Under the pieces are notes generated by a model, which saw only the letters and a list, made by a program, of their open reading frames with translations, made no database searches and was not told the DNA's origin. A stretch of DNA of 64,000 bases from Heracleum sosnowskyi (taxonomy: Eukaryota; Streptophyta; Magnoliopsida; Apiales; Apiaceae): positions 9,387,044-9,451,043 of the forward strand of contig CM061243.1 of the NCBI GenBank assembly GCA_030848705.1, given 5' to 3'. The position numbers were made by a program, and so were the translations under genes. Positions 45,680 to 58,439 of this stretch are shown in pieces. Every line of letters begins with the position of its first letter. Within the stretch, counting starts at the first letter, position 1.

Positions 45680-45992
45680 TATATATATAAAGGAGGATAC
45701 GCGGGAGGTGAGGTGGCGCGATGGTCTCGATCTATTTTTTCGATTTTTTGGAATTTGAGAGTTTTAACTACTAATAAATAAAAAAATATCTTTTAACATA
45801 ATAGAAGTAGAATATGTGTTCGAATTTAAAAAGGAGAAAAATTCAAATTTATATGAAAGACATGTAAATAAAAGTTATATTAGAAGTAGAATAGGTGTTC
45901 AAATTTATGAAGTAGAATAGAATATGTGTTCGAATATACAGAGAAGAAGTTCGAAAAGATGTGGAGATTAAAAAATTATACTATATATATAT

Positions 45993-46692
45993 AGGGTCAT
46001 ATTCAACTAGAAACATGTACTAATTAAAAACTAGAAACTGCACCACACACAGTTAAATACACCCTCTCACATACAACCCCACCTAATCCCCTCCATTCGT
46101 AATTATATTTTTCCCGTTAATTGATGATCTTTTTTTGAAATATGACTTCACTGTATTTTTTTTCATCTCGCAACAATTAGTTTGCATACCATATTTGATA
46201 TATTTCGATGATAAATCACTATTTATGCTTGCGAGAATCACTAAAATGTTGGTGATTCATGTAAGAATAAATAGTGATTTCTGCGTAAATGTTGTGATTT
46301 TTTCTCCAGATCTATACGTAAATTACAAATTTTGTACTGCAAAATCACTAAATTTATACGTATATAAAAAGAAATCTCTAGATCTATGCTAAAATCAGTA
46401 TTTATTATTACAGAAACCACTAAAATTTTAGTACTCCGTAATATAGCACGTATGGTATGCATATTGATCGTTGGAAGATGGAGAAAAATATAGTGAAGTC
46501 GGATTTCAAAAAATGTTCACCGATTCACGGGAAAAATCAAATTAAAAATGAAGGGAATTATGTGAGATTGTGTATGTGAGGGTGTATTTTAACTGTGTGT
46601 GGTGCAGTAGAGGACCATTAGATTAGATTAATCTAAGGGCTTAGATTAGTTTTTAGTTTCTATTTTAATTTTAGTTTCTAGTTGAACAAAAG
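45993..46692 (+). mobile_element. 700-bp foldback element, left copy
   Basis: A palindromic element. The outer half (about 46027-46210) and the inner half (about 46430-46612) are inverted copies of each other around a ~220-bp centre. Both include GTGTGTGGTGCAG, GAGGGTGTATTT and GATTTCAAAAAA motifs. The whole unit recurs in reverse orientation at 48381-49082. Confidence 0.8.
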
Positions 46693-46703
46693 TCTATATA
46701 GGG

Positions 46704-47362
46704 GGCTATTCTACTACAAACCACTCTTAGACTACAAACCTACAAACTAAATAAATTTTTTTCAAATCGCGTCGAAACATAGCACATATGGTATGCAAAT
46801 CGATCGTTGGGAGATGGAGAAAAATACGGTGAAGTCGGATTTCAAAAAAAACTCTCCGATTGACGAGAAAAGTCAAATTAAAAACGAAGGGGAATAGGTG
46901 TGATTGAGTGTGGGAGGGTGTATTTTAGTTGTGTGTTGTGTATATAGGGGGGCCATTAGATGAGATTAATCTAAGGGCTTAAATTGGTTCTTAGTTTGTA
47001 TTTTAAAAAAGGTTTGTATTTGAACAAAAGCCGGGCTATTCTACTACAAACCACTCTTAGACTACAAACCTACAAACTAAATAATTTTTTTTCAAATCGC
47101 GTCGAAACATAGCACATATGGTATGCAAATCGATCGTTGGGAGATGGAGAAAAATACGGTGAAGTCGGATTTCAAAATAAATCCTTCGATTGACGGGAAA
47201 AGTCAAATTAAAAACGAAGGGGAATAGGTGTGATGGAGTGTGGGAGGGTGTATTTTAGTTGTGTGTTGTGTATATAGGGGGGGCCATTAGATTAGATTAA
47301 TCTAAGGGCTTAAATTGGTTCTTAGTTTGTATTTTAAAAAAGGTTTGTATTTGATCACTAGC
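46704..47362 (+). repeat. 330-bp direct duplication of a related foldback element
   Basis: Two head-to-tail copies (46704-47033 and 47034-47362), each starting GGCTATTCTACTACAAACC and nearly identical. They share the ATGGTATGC...CGATCGTTGG and GAAGTCGGATTTCAAAA blocks with the 700-bp element, so they belong to the same superfamily of repeats. Confidence 0.85.
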
Positions 47363-48380
47363 CTATATATATATAATCTTTGATCGTTAGAAAATGTATA
47401 TACAATTTTTCTTCAAAGGTCTTCCGCTCTTTGCAGGAATTGTTTTTTACATTTTCTCCTTATAATTTTAAGCATGTGTATTATTTATGTCATACATCAA
47501 TTTATCAAATTATGATCCGAGTTTGTGCTGAACCAAACCAAGGTGACAACTAAAGTAGCGCGTTTTGTATGATTTTTGTTAACGGTTGATTAATTTAGCT
47601 AATTACTAATTAGACATGAAAAAATATAGTATTTTGTATATTTATTCCTGTTTTTTAGAATGATATGCAGAGGTGTCATGGTTTCTCATATTAGCTTTTA
47701 ACTTTGCATGTTGTGCAACATGATTTCTTCAAAAAGTAATTCAAGATATAGTGTATGTATTTACAACATCTAGAGAATGAATATTTTTATGAAATTTGTA
47801 TACTTCCTTATGATTCTTTAAAGAAACTTTTTTCCGAGGATTTATATTTCAAGAAAGGCCCTTTCAAAAAAAATTTAGGAAACCGAAATTTTGGACAAAT
47901 ATTTTTTGAGAAAATATTTTTCAGAAATATATCTTCCATTAAAAATTTGACATCTAAGAGATAATGAGACCGATTAATGAATTTATTTATGGAGAGAGCA
48001 CCTCAATAACGAGTAAACTATTGAGTACTGACTCTCAACATGTAACATTCATATCATACTTTTTGTTTATACATTTTTTTTTATCGGGATGTATTTTTGA
48101 AATTTGAATGTTAAGAAATATATATAGTGATGAGTGGTGATAGATAAAATAATTTTTGAAACTGATGTATTTAAGTGACTAATGAAGTTAAAGTAAACAA
48201 AAAATCTTTAAATTTGATTAAAAATTATTATTTTATTTAAAGTTCTGATGATAGAATATCCAATTTTTGACTTCACTTGAATTCGAAGCGAGAATTTTGT
48301 GTTCTGTGCTTGTACAGTTGTACTATACAAGAAAGAGTAAATATACTTGACTCATTCTAGAAAACCGGGTTGAACTATCG
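47363..48380. other. AT-rich spacer at the centre of the inverted-repeat cluster
   Basis: About 1 kb, no credible gene or RNA. Short low-complexity frames only. Confidence 0.6.
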
Positions 48381-49082
48381 GCTTTTGTTCAACTAGAAAC
48401 TAAAATTAAAATAAAAACTAAAAACTAATCTAAAGCCCTTAGATTAATCTAATCTAATGGTCCTCTACTGCACCACACACAGTTAAAATACACCCTCACA
48501 TACACAATCCCACTTAATTCCCTTCATTTTTAATTTGATTTTTCCCGTGAATCGGTGAACTTTTTTTGAAATCCGACTTCATTATATTTTTCTCCATCTT
48601 CCAACGATCAATATGCATACCATATGTGCTATATTACGGAGTACTAAAATTTTAGTGGTTTATGTAATAATAAATAGTGATTTTAGCATAGATCTAGCGA
48701 TTTATTTTTATATACGTATAAATTTAGTGATTTTGTAGTATAAAATTTGTAATTTACGTATAGGTCTGGAGAAAAAATCACTACATTTACGCAGAAATCA
48801 CTATTTATTCTTACATGAATCACCAACATTTTAGTGATTCTCGCAAGCATAAATAGTGATTTATCGTCGAAATATATCAAATATGGTATGCAAACTAATT
48901 GTTGCGAGATGAAAAAAAATACAGTGAAGTCAGATTTCAAAAAAAGATCACCAATTAACGGGAAAAATATAATTACGAATGGAGGGGATTAGGTGGGGTT
49001 GTATGTGAGAGGGTGTATTTAACTGTATGTGGTGCAGTTTCTAGTTTTTAATTAGTACAGGTTTCTAGTTGAATAGGACCCT
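48381..49082 (-). mobile_element. 700-bp foldback element, right copy (inverted)
   Basis: Reverse complement of 45993-46692 over its whole length, with scattered substitutions. Outer ends AGGGTC / GACCCT match. Together with the left copy it frames a 3.1-kb inverted-repeat structure. Confidence 0.8.
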
Positions 49083-49087
49083 ATATA

Positions 49088-51597
49088 TCTATACTATTAA
49101 CTCCTTATATATAATAAGCATAAGGGAGATCTTATCCAAAATTTTGGTCGGTCACTGTACTACCAAAAATATATAATCCGTTGGATTATAAAACTATAAA
49201 TATTCAAATAGATGAGGACCGTTAGATATAATATTAAAAATTGTATTTGATTAATAATAGGATAGTATTTAAATACTAAAAGATGTATTTTGATAATTTA
49301 AACCAATTATAAATGGGTTTTCTATATTGAATAGAAATCTTTATGTAAAAATTCGTAATTATCTTTTCTCTTTAGTTTATGGATAGTTCCAGTTAGATAA
49401 AAATTATTAAACCAACATTAAATTAAAGATAATTTTGTTAGCTTCGCATGGGCTGTAAAATCGTTAAAATCTGTTGTCTAAAATTCAAGATAGAGCCCAA
49501 ACAGTAAAGTGATTATCTAAATTTTAATAAATATTTTTTTTATTGTAGCACCAATTTAATTTTTTTCTTAATTCTTTTAAATTTATAAATTCTATTTTTA
49601 TTTCAATAAAATATTAAAATCAATTTAAGAAAAAATTAAAATTGATCTGGTCCGTGTACGATCACTATACGACCAAATTAATAATTACAGTTAGATCTTA
49701 AATAGATCGATGAGAATTGTTAGATCTAATATTAAAAAGTGTATTTGATTAATAATAGAATTATATTTAAATACTTAAAAGTGTATTTTGATAATTTAAA
49801 AGTTTTATATGTAAAAATTCTTAAATATCTTTTCTCTTGAATTTATGTATAATTTCAATTAGATAATAATTGTTAAACCAAATATCAAGATAACAATTTA
49901 TATTGATTACAATATTAAAAATTATCAATATAATGTTGATGTATATCATAATATACGTGAACCTACGGAGACTTATGAGAACTCCTGTACATAAATAAAT
50001 TTAAACACTTTTTTATGAAGGAACAAAACAATTTGATTAATCCAAATTATAATTATATTATTTTACATATAACAAACATAAATGAATAATATCAAAATAT
50101 TATTAAAATATTGAGGGTTTCATATTCATAAACGATAATTTTGAATATAATACTTATATTAAAATGTGTATTTGATTAAATGTAGGATTATATTTAAATA
50201 CTAAGAAGTGTGTTTTGATAATTTAAACCAATTATAAATTGGTTTTCTATATTGAATTGAATTTTTTATGTAAAAATTCTTAACCATATTTTCTTTTCGG
50301 TTTATGGGTAAGTCAGCAGGTCAAGTTAGATAATAATTATTAAACCATCATTAAATTAAAGATAATTTCGTTACTTTCACATAGGTTGTAAAATCGTCAA
50401 AATTCAATTCTAAAACTCAGGATAGAACCCAAATAGTAAAGTGAGTATCTAAATTTTAATAAATAATTTTTTATTTTTGTAGCACCAATTTATTTATTTT
50501 TCCACTAATTGTTTTAAATATAGAAATTTTATGTTTCTTTCAATAAAGTATTAAAATTAATTAAGAACAAATTCAAATCGATAAAGAATATAATAATATG
50601 AGAATAAAATTTTATATAATCATAACATAATTTTTATTCTATTTAATAATTTTTAAGTAATAATGTATTTTAAAATTTTATATACACTGTAAATAAAACC
50701 GAAACATTAAAAGTAAAAGCAGTTAGTAAGATACTCATATCAGTATATACTTGATATCCTTATTATATTAAATCCTTATATTAATAAGCATAATAGAGAT
50801 CTTATCCAAAATTTTGATCGTACGGTCTTGAACAACCAAACTAATAAAAAAGATTATATTTTGTAATCAAAAAAGTGTAAAACGTATTATTTTGCAAAAC
50901 ATGTTTTATGAAAATCACTATTTCATTGAAAATTTTGAAATTCATTTAATTTTAACAAACTAAACATGAATGTTCTGCAAGTCGAATATGTTTTACGGAA
51001 CAATATATTTTGCAATGTTCTAATTGCAAAAAAATATATAATTTTAAATATTTTCAATGAAATAGTGATTTTCATATCACATAATATACAAAATTTTACA
51101 TTTTACAAATTTTACTTGCAGAACGTATATGATCTCCAAAGTTTCCAATGAAATAGTGATCTCCATTGAACATAACTCTGTTTAAAATATACTATTATTT
51201 GCGTGTACAATATTTTTTTTGAAGTATGCGTAAAAATATCTTTATGTTTGTCCTAGAAAAGGTAAATAATATTATGTTCTCCAATATTATTTCCGGCCTT
51301 TATTTTTCTATATCTATTTTTTTTTTGAATAATTAAGTTCATTAATCTTACACCGAACAATAATAAATAAATCGTTATCATTTAAGTTATCTGATCGCGC
51401 TCGTTTTTTGTACTTTTAATTCACCTGAACTGTCTACCTTCTTATTAAGAGAGGTATGAGGTATCTGATCATTTACTTTGTCGACCTTTTCGCTTTATCT
51501 TATTAGCTACTCTTTGATATGGATTTTGGTGGACAACCAGTTAGGTTATCAACTTTTACTAGCTTTATAGCCCGTGCGAGGCACGGGCATATTCTAG
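49088..51597 (+). mobile_element. Non-autonomous Helitron
   Basis: 5' end TCTATACTATTAACTCC. The 3' end has a perfect hairpin, GCCCGTGC-GAG-GCACGGGC (51570-51588), and CTAG at 51594-51597. The next base is A rather than the canonical T. The 2.5-kb interior is AT-rich, non-coding and internally repetitive: a GTGTATTTGATTAATAATAG block recurs near 49230, 49740 and 50170, and the 5'-end region is repeated near 50770-50820. Confidence 0.65.
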
Positions 51598-54500
51598 ATA
51601 TCAATTTTTAATAAAACATTAAATATGCTTAAACTTTTGAACTTTTCTTTTCCGAACATTTTTTATGCTATTAAAATCATTAGATATGTAATAGGTTAAT
51701 AAGAAATTTTATTTGTATACCAGCAACATCAATTCACTTGTTAAAGACAACTCCTCACTGATTGTTGTGACAAAATTACAATGTTGTCAACATATACTCA
51801 GCGAAATATAGTATAATATTATAATTTACAACGCATACAATAGTACAATATTATGTTTTTACAGGATGGCGTGACCACGTTCTAGTACAAACGAATCACA
51901 GTAGGCTACCTCATTCTCGACTCACCTCTGCAGCATTGTAAAACATTAACGTGCAATTGATCCTTCTAATAAAACAAATCCTTGGATGGGGCATTTTCAT
52001 CTTTGTGGCTCAACATCGTACCTGCGTGGAGAATAAATGATTAGTCTTTCGGATCTTAAAAAGAAATTTTGGATAGCTTTTTCATGTGATCCTTTTAAGA
52101 TAGCTCAATCTCCATCTTTTAATACAATTTTTCTCTATCCTCAAAATCTTTTTAAGTCTTCTTAAATTTTTATTCTTGACCCTAGGAACTCCTCACCTCC
52201 CTTGTTGAATTTTAACACACATATCTGAACATGCTAGGCATGGCCTGGTTGCATTTGATACAGAAACCTTACCAAGCCATTCGTTTCGGTAGGTACAATT
52301 CTTTCACGCCACAACGTGGAAGGACGCATCAAAAGATCAGTATAAAACCAACATGATCATATGTTTTATAAAGACTATAAGCTAAAGATCATATATATTC
52401 ATATCGTACCATATATTTCAAAGAAGTAAGCGGCAGCACTAGAGAAAGAGAATGGTGCATTTATCGGTCTTGGCGATAGAGAAAAATAAAAATATATCTT
52501 CGAGGTCCACTACTTGAACACAATGTAATCTTCAACTAATAGTTGAACCTACCCCTATCACAACATAAGGAACCAATGAAGTATAGTCAGGCCTTCTGAT
52601 ATATGAAAAGAATACCCTAATGCCAACTTTTCACTGGGGTAAATTACAAGCAGCAGCTCAACATACCATTTCCTCGACTAACATACCAATAAACAGCCAC
52701 TTCTTGAGTCCCACTTTTGTCTTAAAAGCATGACACAAAACTCGTTATCCTCACTATAGAAAGATTAGAGGAATCACTTGCAAGGGGAAGAGTTGGGTGG
52801 GCTTGATTAAACAGGCTTATCTGTAATCTAAATGAGACTTAATTATAATATGAAGGATAAAACTTCATCTTGTTACCAGTGTGCCTATCTTTCAAATAAT
52901 TTTGTTGTCGTTTCTGTGAGGCACACAAGTGCCAAACAAAATGATACATATTGCTATATAATTAAATGCACATGTTCAGTTAACGAATGATTCCCAAAAA
53001 AACCTATATGCCTTTTGCCATACACGAGTAGATTTCCCCAAATTCTGTTTGTATCCCCCCTCCTTATAAATTCACGGGTATAATGGGTAATATTTGTCCA
53101 CTAATCAGCTTTTGACTTAACATACGAAAGAATCATACTCTGAATCAGAACTAGTAATGCATGCCTCTATAAGGTTCTGGGGCGAGGAAGTTCAAAAAAA
53201 ATACTCTATGATTAAATTTATACATCTATATACACATTATATAAAATACAAGCATAATTGTGTACTAACCTTCATAGGAGGCTTCGAGCAGTGGCGCGTT
53301 TCACCCTGATGCTGCAAAATTGGTTCTTGTTTTGTTTTGATTAATATCCTCTAATTTATCAGCTCAAAAAAGATTTATAAAATCTGGAAGACATGGGTAT
53401 ATGATCACCATGAAGAACATCATGCATGACGGAAACTCAAATCTCTTAGTCAAAATGGTTGTGTTTTTATGTGTGCGCTGACACACGTTTGACATGCGTA
53501 TTAACTTTACTTTGAATCCTCAAACAGACATCAAGTAAAATATAAGGTTGGCTACATCAAGCTATTAGTATTATCTATATGAATGACTGCCATTACCAAG
53601 AAACATAGTAATAGATTCTTTGAACAAAACTCAAAACTCTATTTTTAAGAGAGGTGAACGAGCCATACAGGATAATAGTACACAATGATGAAGAAAAATT
53701 TATACTACTTAAATTTGGCTAGAGGAGAGCAACATTAGTTAGTTCGATAAAGATAAAATTCTAAAAAGACAATTATACTACTGCGGCAGGCAAAAACTTG
53801 TAGGCTTTACCACATTTGGCCTTTAAAGGTGCAAAATGCAAGGTTGTGGACGATATCAGACTAATGAATTTATATTATAGCTAGTATTATGTAGAGCTGA
53901 TCATCTAAAGACTTGTGACTAATGTTTGCCATATTATGATACTAAATCAATATTTTACCAACTCCTTTGTCTCTTCCTAAATTCTAAAAATGTAATTTAT
54001 AGCCTTTAAAAAGATTTAAGAACACTTAAACTCTAAGGAAAATCGTGCATAAAAGTCCTAATCAAAAACCCCAAGAGAAATCACTGGAAGAGTGGAATTA
54101 AATTGAAGAATACATTATAGAATGACATTTACCTACCACTAAAAGCAGTCTGTCCAGAGAAAGAAGCATAGGCCTCGAACCAAAATAAAGTTAAACGCAA
54201 TACTATGTTCCTGGAAAAGAAGTAGTGTATCTGCATCAAAAGGGAAAAAGAAAAGAGAACATGCAATGGTGATTAGCAGATTCTTATGTCGTCTTTCTTG
54301 TTAAGTAATTATAAAGCAATCAATATGCACTGCTAGAGATTAAATAGAGTTTGAATGGTATTTGACTCGAAAGGTAGAGTATTCTTTTCTTTCTTTTTCC
54401 CTATTTTCTGGTAGTTTAATTGGTTTTTATTCGAAGCTAAATTAAGTAATTTTTTAATTTATTATTTTGGGAATTGATATAGCTATAGTTGCAGGATAAA

Positions 54501-57500
54501 CTAAATTACTTATTTCTTTATTTAAAGCTATATTGAAGAACTTGCACCTGATTGTTAAATGTGTCGTGGTCATGGCGTTCAATCCCACCCACATGGATTC
54601 TATCAGCGTATATTTCATATAAAAATATAAAAATAATTTTATAATTAAAAGCATATAAACAGGCCATTCTCAAATAAAATCTAACTTATGCAGTGCAGTG
54701 GAGGTTATTTTAATTACTTGTAAGAAGGCTTTAATAAGACACCGTTAGGCCGTGAACCTCGGACCCTGGCATTCGTAATTCTTTGTCAAATAATCCAAGT
54801 TTGCTTTCATATTTCTGCAAGCATGCAAATAGGATAAAAGTTTAGGATTAGTAGCCCCATACTTCTCACATATGCTTTAAGATCAATACAACGTTTCAGG
54901 CTAAAGAATTTGACAGAAAACAACATTTTGATAAATGAAAATACTTTTTCTGCTAAACTCCATAAGTACAAATAGTAATAAATATATGCATACAAAAAGA
55001 GAGAAGCGAGATAGGGGGAAGACAAGCTGCAATCAAAAGCCCTCACATATTCTATCTTGCAGACCATGTGTTTGATTACATGGACATACTATTGAAATGC
55101 TGAATTCCACGAGGCACATGGTAAAATAATTTATAATTAATTTAAAATAATCATATTTAGAGATAGTGGACCAACAGTAATAGCCCTATGCAGTTGACCT
55201 AAGCATTTTGCTGCGAAGGCTTGGTAGAGCTGAATTGTCTATGTGATAATCTGAACAGTGAAAAATAAATTATTTAATTTAATATTCTGAATCAAGGGAG
55301 CGTTAACACCAATATACACCCTCGTGTGATTTTTAAAATTCGTGACTCTAAAAAAACTGAAGAGCTTATATCTATGATATGAGTTTAACCTACAACAATA
55401 CCGACAAGTGTTCCTTCCATCTGATATTCCAATAAAAGCCAGAAGAATACCTTAGTAACTAAGCCGAGCCTCACAAAAAATGCTAAGATACTCGATGTTT
55501 TACTCATTTTAACTATACACTGATCTTTTAATAATATATTATAGAATCCAAGATAATATATATTCATCCATAGAAACATAATTGAACAGCATGACTCTTA
55601 AATTAATCCAACTAAAGATGCTTGTTTTGCAATGAAGGTATCACAAGAGAAAATATATAAATAACAAGGACAAAGTGCACAGTCATCACAACATAAAAAT
55701 ATCAAAGCAATGTTGGCACTTAGAAACCACAGAGGCTAAATGTCAAGTAAGAAAACCGGTTTGAAATTGCAATTCTATTTCGTGTTCGAATCGAATAACC
55801 TAATTGAAAACAATTGCAATCTGGCAAGTACAAAATAACGGGTAAAATGACCAATCCCACCAATTAGCATCTATTGTTACATAGACATTCCTAACTAAAC
55901 ATTAAACCACGCCAACTCCGGAATCAAATTTCTCTAATATATCACAACCAAACAAAAGAACAATGTAATTGTCAAATGGAAGCAATTTTTTTTTTTCATT
56001 TGCTAAATGAAGCAGAGCATTCTTATCTGATGGAGGCTAGAATTGACGAGAATGAGTGACTATAATTAGAAAGCAACACATTCTTATGAAGGCTTTATTT
56101 GACAATAATCAGAGGGAGGTGCTGAAAGGAGTTATATGTGACTGTGCATGATATATATCTCCATGAATTTCAAAGGTTTCATGTCTCTCCTCATCTCCCT
56201 GCCTTGGTCTTGTTATTATAATACCAAACACCTAAATCACCACAAAACCCTCAGATTAACCGAAACAAAGTAATAGTCATTTAATTTCTCTTCGCTTAAT
56301 TTCTCTTCGCATTGCACTTAGCGAAACAAAGAAATGCACCATACATAGCTTCCACAACAATTAACTATGCTTATAAAAAAAAAATTACCAAGTGAAAAAG
56401 ATGAATTAGATGTTTTCCATAACATCTTGAAAGCACGACATAATCACTCCCATCATTATTCTTAGATATCATGGCAGATAAAGGAAATACAAATAAAATT
56501 GCTATCGAGATCTATCTTTACAAGATGCTTACATATTCAGAGTCATTCACACTAAAATGCAAATTACTGTGAAGGGTGTTAGTACTTTATAGATAGGTTG
56601 GTAGATTGTGTAAACCTTGAAAGAAATTAAAATTATTAACCCAACTAACTACGTACTAAAATAAATTAGTGGAGAAGTAAATCACAATGATGAACAGAAT
56701 ATTTATTCACCAACAAACCAAACATCAAACATATGGTAAGCACTGTATCTATGAAATTATACAAGTCACATGCCACTTGAACATGTCTGAATGGTGTACG
56801 GAACACGGGAAAAACACGCCGGCTCTTTTGGCACATGTGTTTCTTACCGCCTATGTTCAACGCCTGGTAGGCTGTTTCAACGGTTTAAAGGAGGTGTAGA
56901 GGTGCTGCAATAGGTATACCGCAGGTTCGTAGTAGCTAACGGGAGTTTGACGCTGTTATCAAATTGCGAATAAAATGATTCATGGAAGGTGTATGTTGCC
57001 GTATTATATATAGAATAGATAGATTTGCAGAACAAGCGTCCCTCAGTAGGAAGAGACTTGCAATGAAAATTAAGAATGATTTAGATTATGCACGGTTAAA
57101 ATCCCTTCCATGTCTCTTATGATATAAAGTCATTTCTACTAAAGCTTTAGAAATAACAGCCATTTTATCTTGGGAAAAAAAGATGCTTAATCCTAGGTTT
57201 TTTTAACATATGACGTTTGATCTTGATGAGTACCCCAAATTTGTTTCCATAATACGTATTATGGCATATATTAATTTATGGGTGCATATTTAGGCACGCG
57301 GCATCTCATATTATTATTAGAAAAATTACCATTATAAGCATGAAACATAAGCTTTTGGTAATAATTTTTGGGAACAATTTTGGTGCGTCTAGCATTTTTC
57401 TTGATTTTTTGCACATTCCTTTGAACTATTTTGACGTTGTAGATACAATTATTATAGTTTGGTTTTGATTTTAGAAAACTGACCAAAGAATCCATATCCC

Positions 57501-57720
57501 ATCATAAGATCATAACTAAACATACACATGCAGGGTTGCAGGTATCTACTACATACTCATGATCATATATATAAGCCAGGTACCTGTACTACTTTGTAGA
57601 TTTTATTTGTACAGGCTGCACTTATTGACAGAAATATCTTGAGCAATGAATTTGCTGATATATTAAAGGGCGTGAAGCATTCCTTATGTACAGATCAACT
57701 GTGGTAGTGCAGACGAGACC
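51598..57720. other. 6.1 kb without a supported gene
   Basis: Less repetitive than its left neighbour, with ordinary intergenic or intron-like composition. No reading frame over 86 codons and none with recognisable content. I cannot identify tRNA, rRNA or a known miRNA precursor. The segment 56840-56960 is locally GC-richer and on the minus strand contains a good splice donor (GGCG|GTAAGAA at about 56852), so an unrecognised non-coding or highly split transcript is possible. Confidence 0.5.
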
Positions 57721-58314
57721 TTAACAAAAGCTGTCCTCAACAAGCTTGCAGAACTCAGAGAAATCAACTAGTCCATCCCCATTCCGATCATAAATTTTAA
57801 TCATCCTCTGGCAATCCGTCTTGGAAAATTCTTTCAAACCCAACCTCTTGAGGACACTATCTAACTCCGTTTCGTCTATATAACCATCACAATTCTCATC
57901 AAAGAGATCAAAAGCTTGCCGGACTTCCCCTAGGCTTGGCTCGTCTACATTGAACATATTTTCAATTTCATGATAACTAAATTTGTCTTTTTTGTTACAA
58001 CTTGGATTGCAAGACAATCCTAATCTTTTCATTACCATCTCAACTTCTTCCCTCAACAGCCATTTAGTGCCTGTATGATCTTGATCGTCATCATTAGACC
58101 GAGGGCTCGTGAAACTCTGGCTCTTGGCGGAACATTTCCTTGCGACAAAGAGGAACTCTAGTGTGGGACGAACTATAGATAAATAAATATCATCATACAG
58201 TTCTATTAAACAACAAAGTACCATAAACAATACGCTAATGCTTACAAGTGATGCGAGGCTAGCTGATTTAATTCCCATCAAGATTATCCCCCCTACTGAA
58301 ATTGGATTACTCAT
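57721..58314 (-). CDS. Calmodulin-like calcium-binding protein with N-terminal membrane segment
   Basis: Single-exon gene, 197 residues from the ATG at 58314 (the open frame extends 8 codons further but without ATG). Residues about 10-36 are strongly hydrophobic and likely form a signal anchor. Residues 88-125 look like a degenerate EF-hand pair without a good Ca2+ loop. Two canonical EF-hand loops follow: residues 139-150 (DENCDGYIDETE) and 176-187 (DRNGDGLVDFSE), both with acidic residues at positions 1, 3/5, 9 and 12. Layout resembles plant CML45/46-type proteins, which act as Ca2+ sensors; the membrane location is inferred from sequence. Expression probably starts from the TATA box about 110 bp upstream. 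Confidence 0.9.
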   Translation of the reverse strand: MSNPISVGGIILMGIKSASLASLVSISVLFMVLCCLIELYDDIYLSIVRPTLEFLFVARKCSAKSQSFTSPRSNDDDQDHTGTKWLLREEVEMVMKRLGLSCNPSCNKKDKFSYHEIENMFNVDEPSLGEVRQAFDLFDENCDGYIDETELDSVLKRLGLKEFSKTDCQRMIKIYDRNGDGLVDFSEFCKLVEDSFC

Positions 58315-58423
58315 ATTTGTTAAAAATGGGAGCTGCAAACGAGTGAGCTGTTGAATGAGTACACTCTGTATATATGTTAGTGCTAATGTTAGATGTGCAG
58401 ATTAATCATATTGCATTGTGGCA

Positions 58424-58433
58424 TTTATATATA
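58424..58433 (-). promoter_or_regulatory. TATA box of the calmodulin-like gene
   Basis: CTATATATAAA on the minus strand, about 110 bp before the ATG at 58314, an appropriate distance for a plant core promoter with a short leader. Confidence 0.6.
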
Positions 58434-58439
58434 GGGTGG

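Noticed and set aside
46135..46392. An 85-codon frame present twice (also 48683-48940, minus strand)
   Set aside because: It is duplicated only because it lies in both arms of the inverted repeat; low-complexity hydrophobic/Asn-rich composition, no known domain.
51598..57720. Search for tRNA, rRNA or known miRNA precursors
   Set aside because: No cloverleaf-like or familiar mature miRNA sequence seen by eye; a covariance-model search would be decisive.
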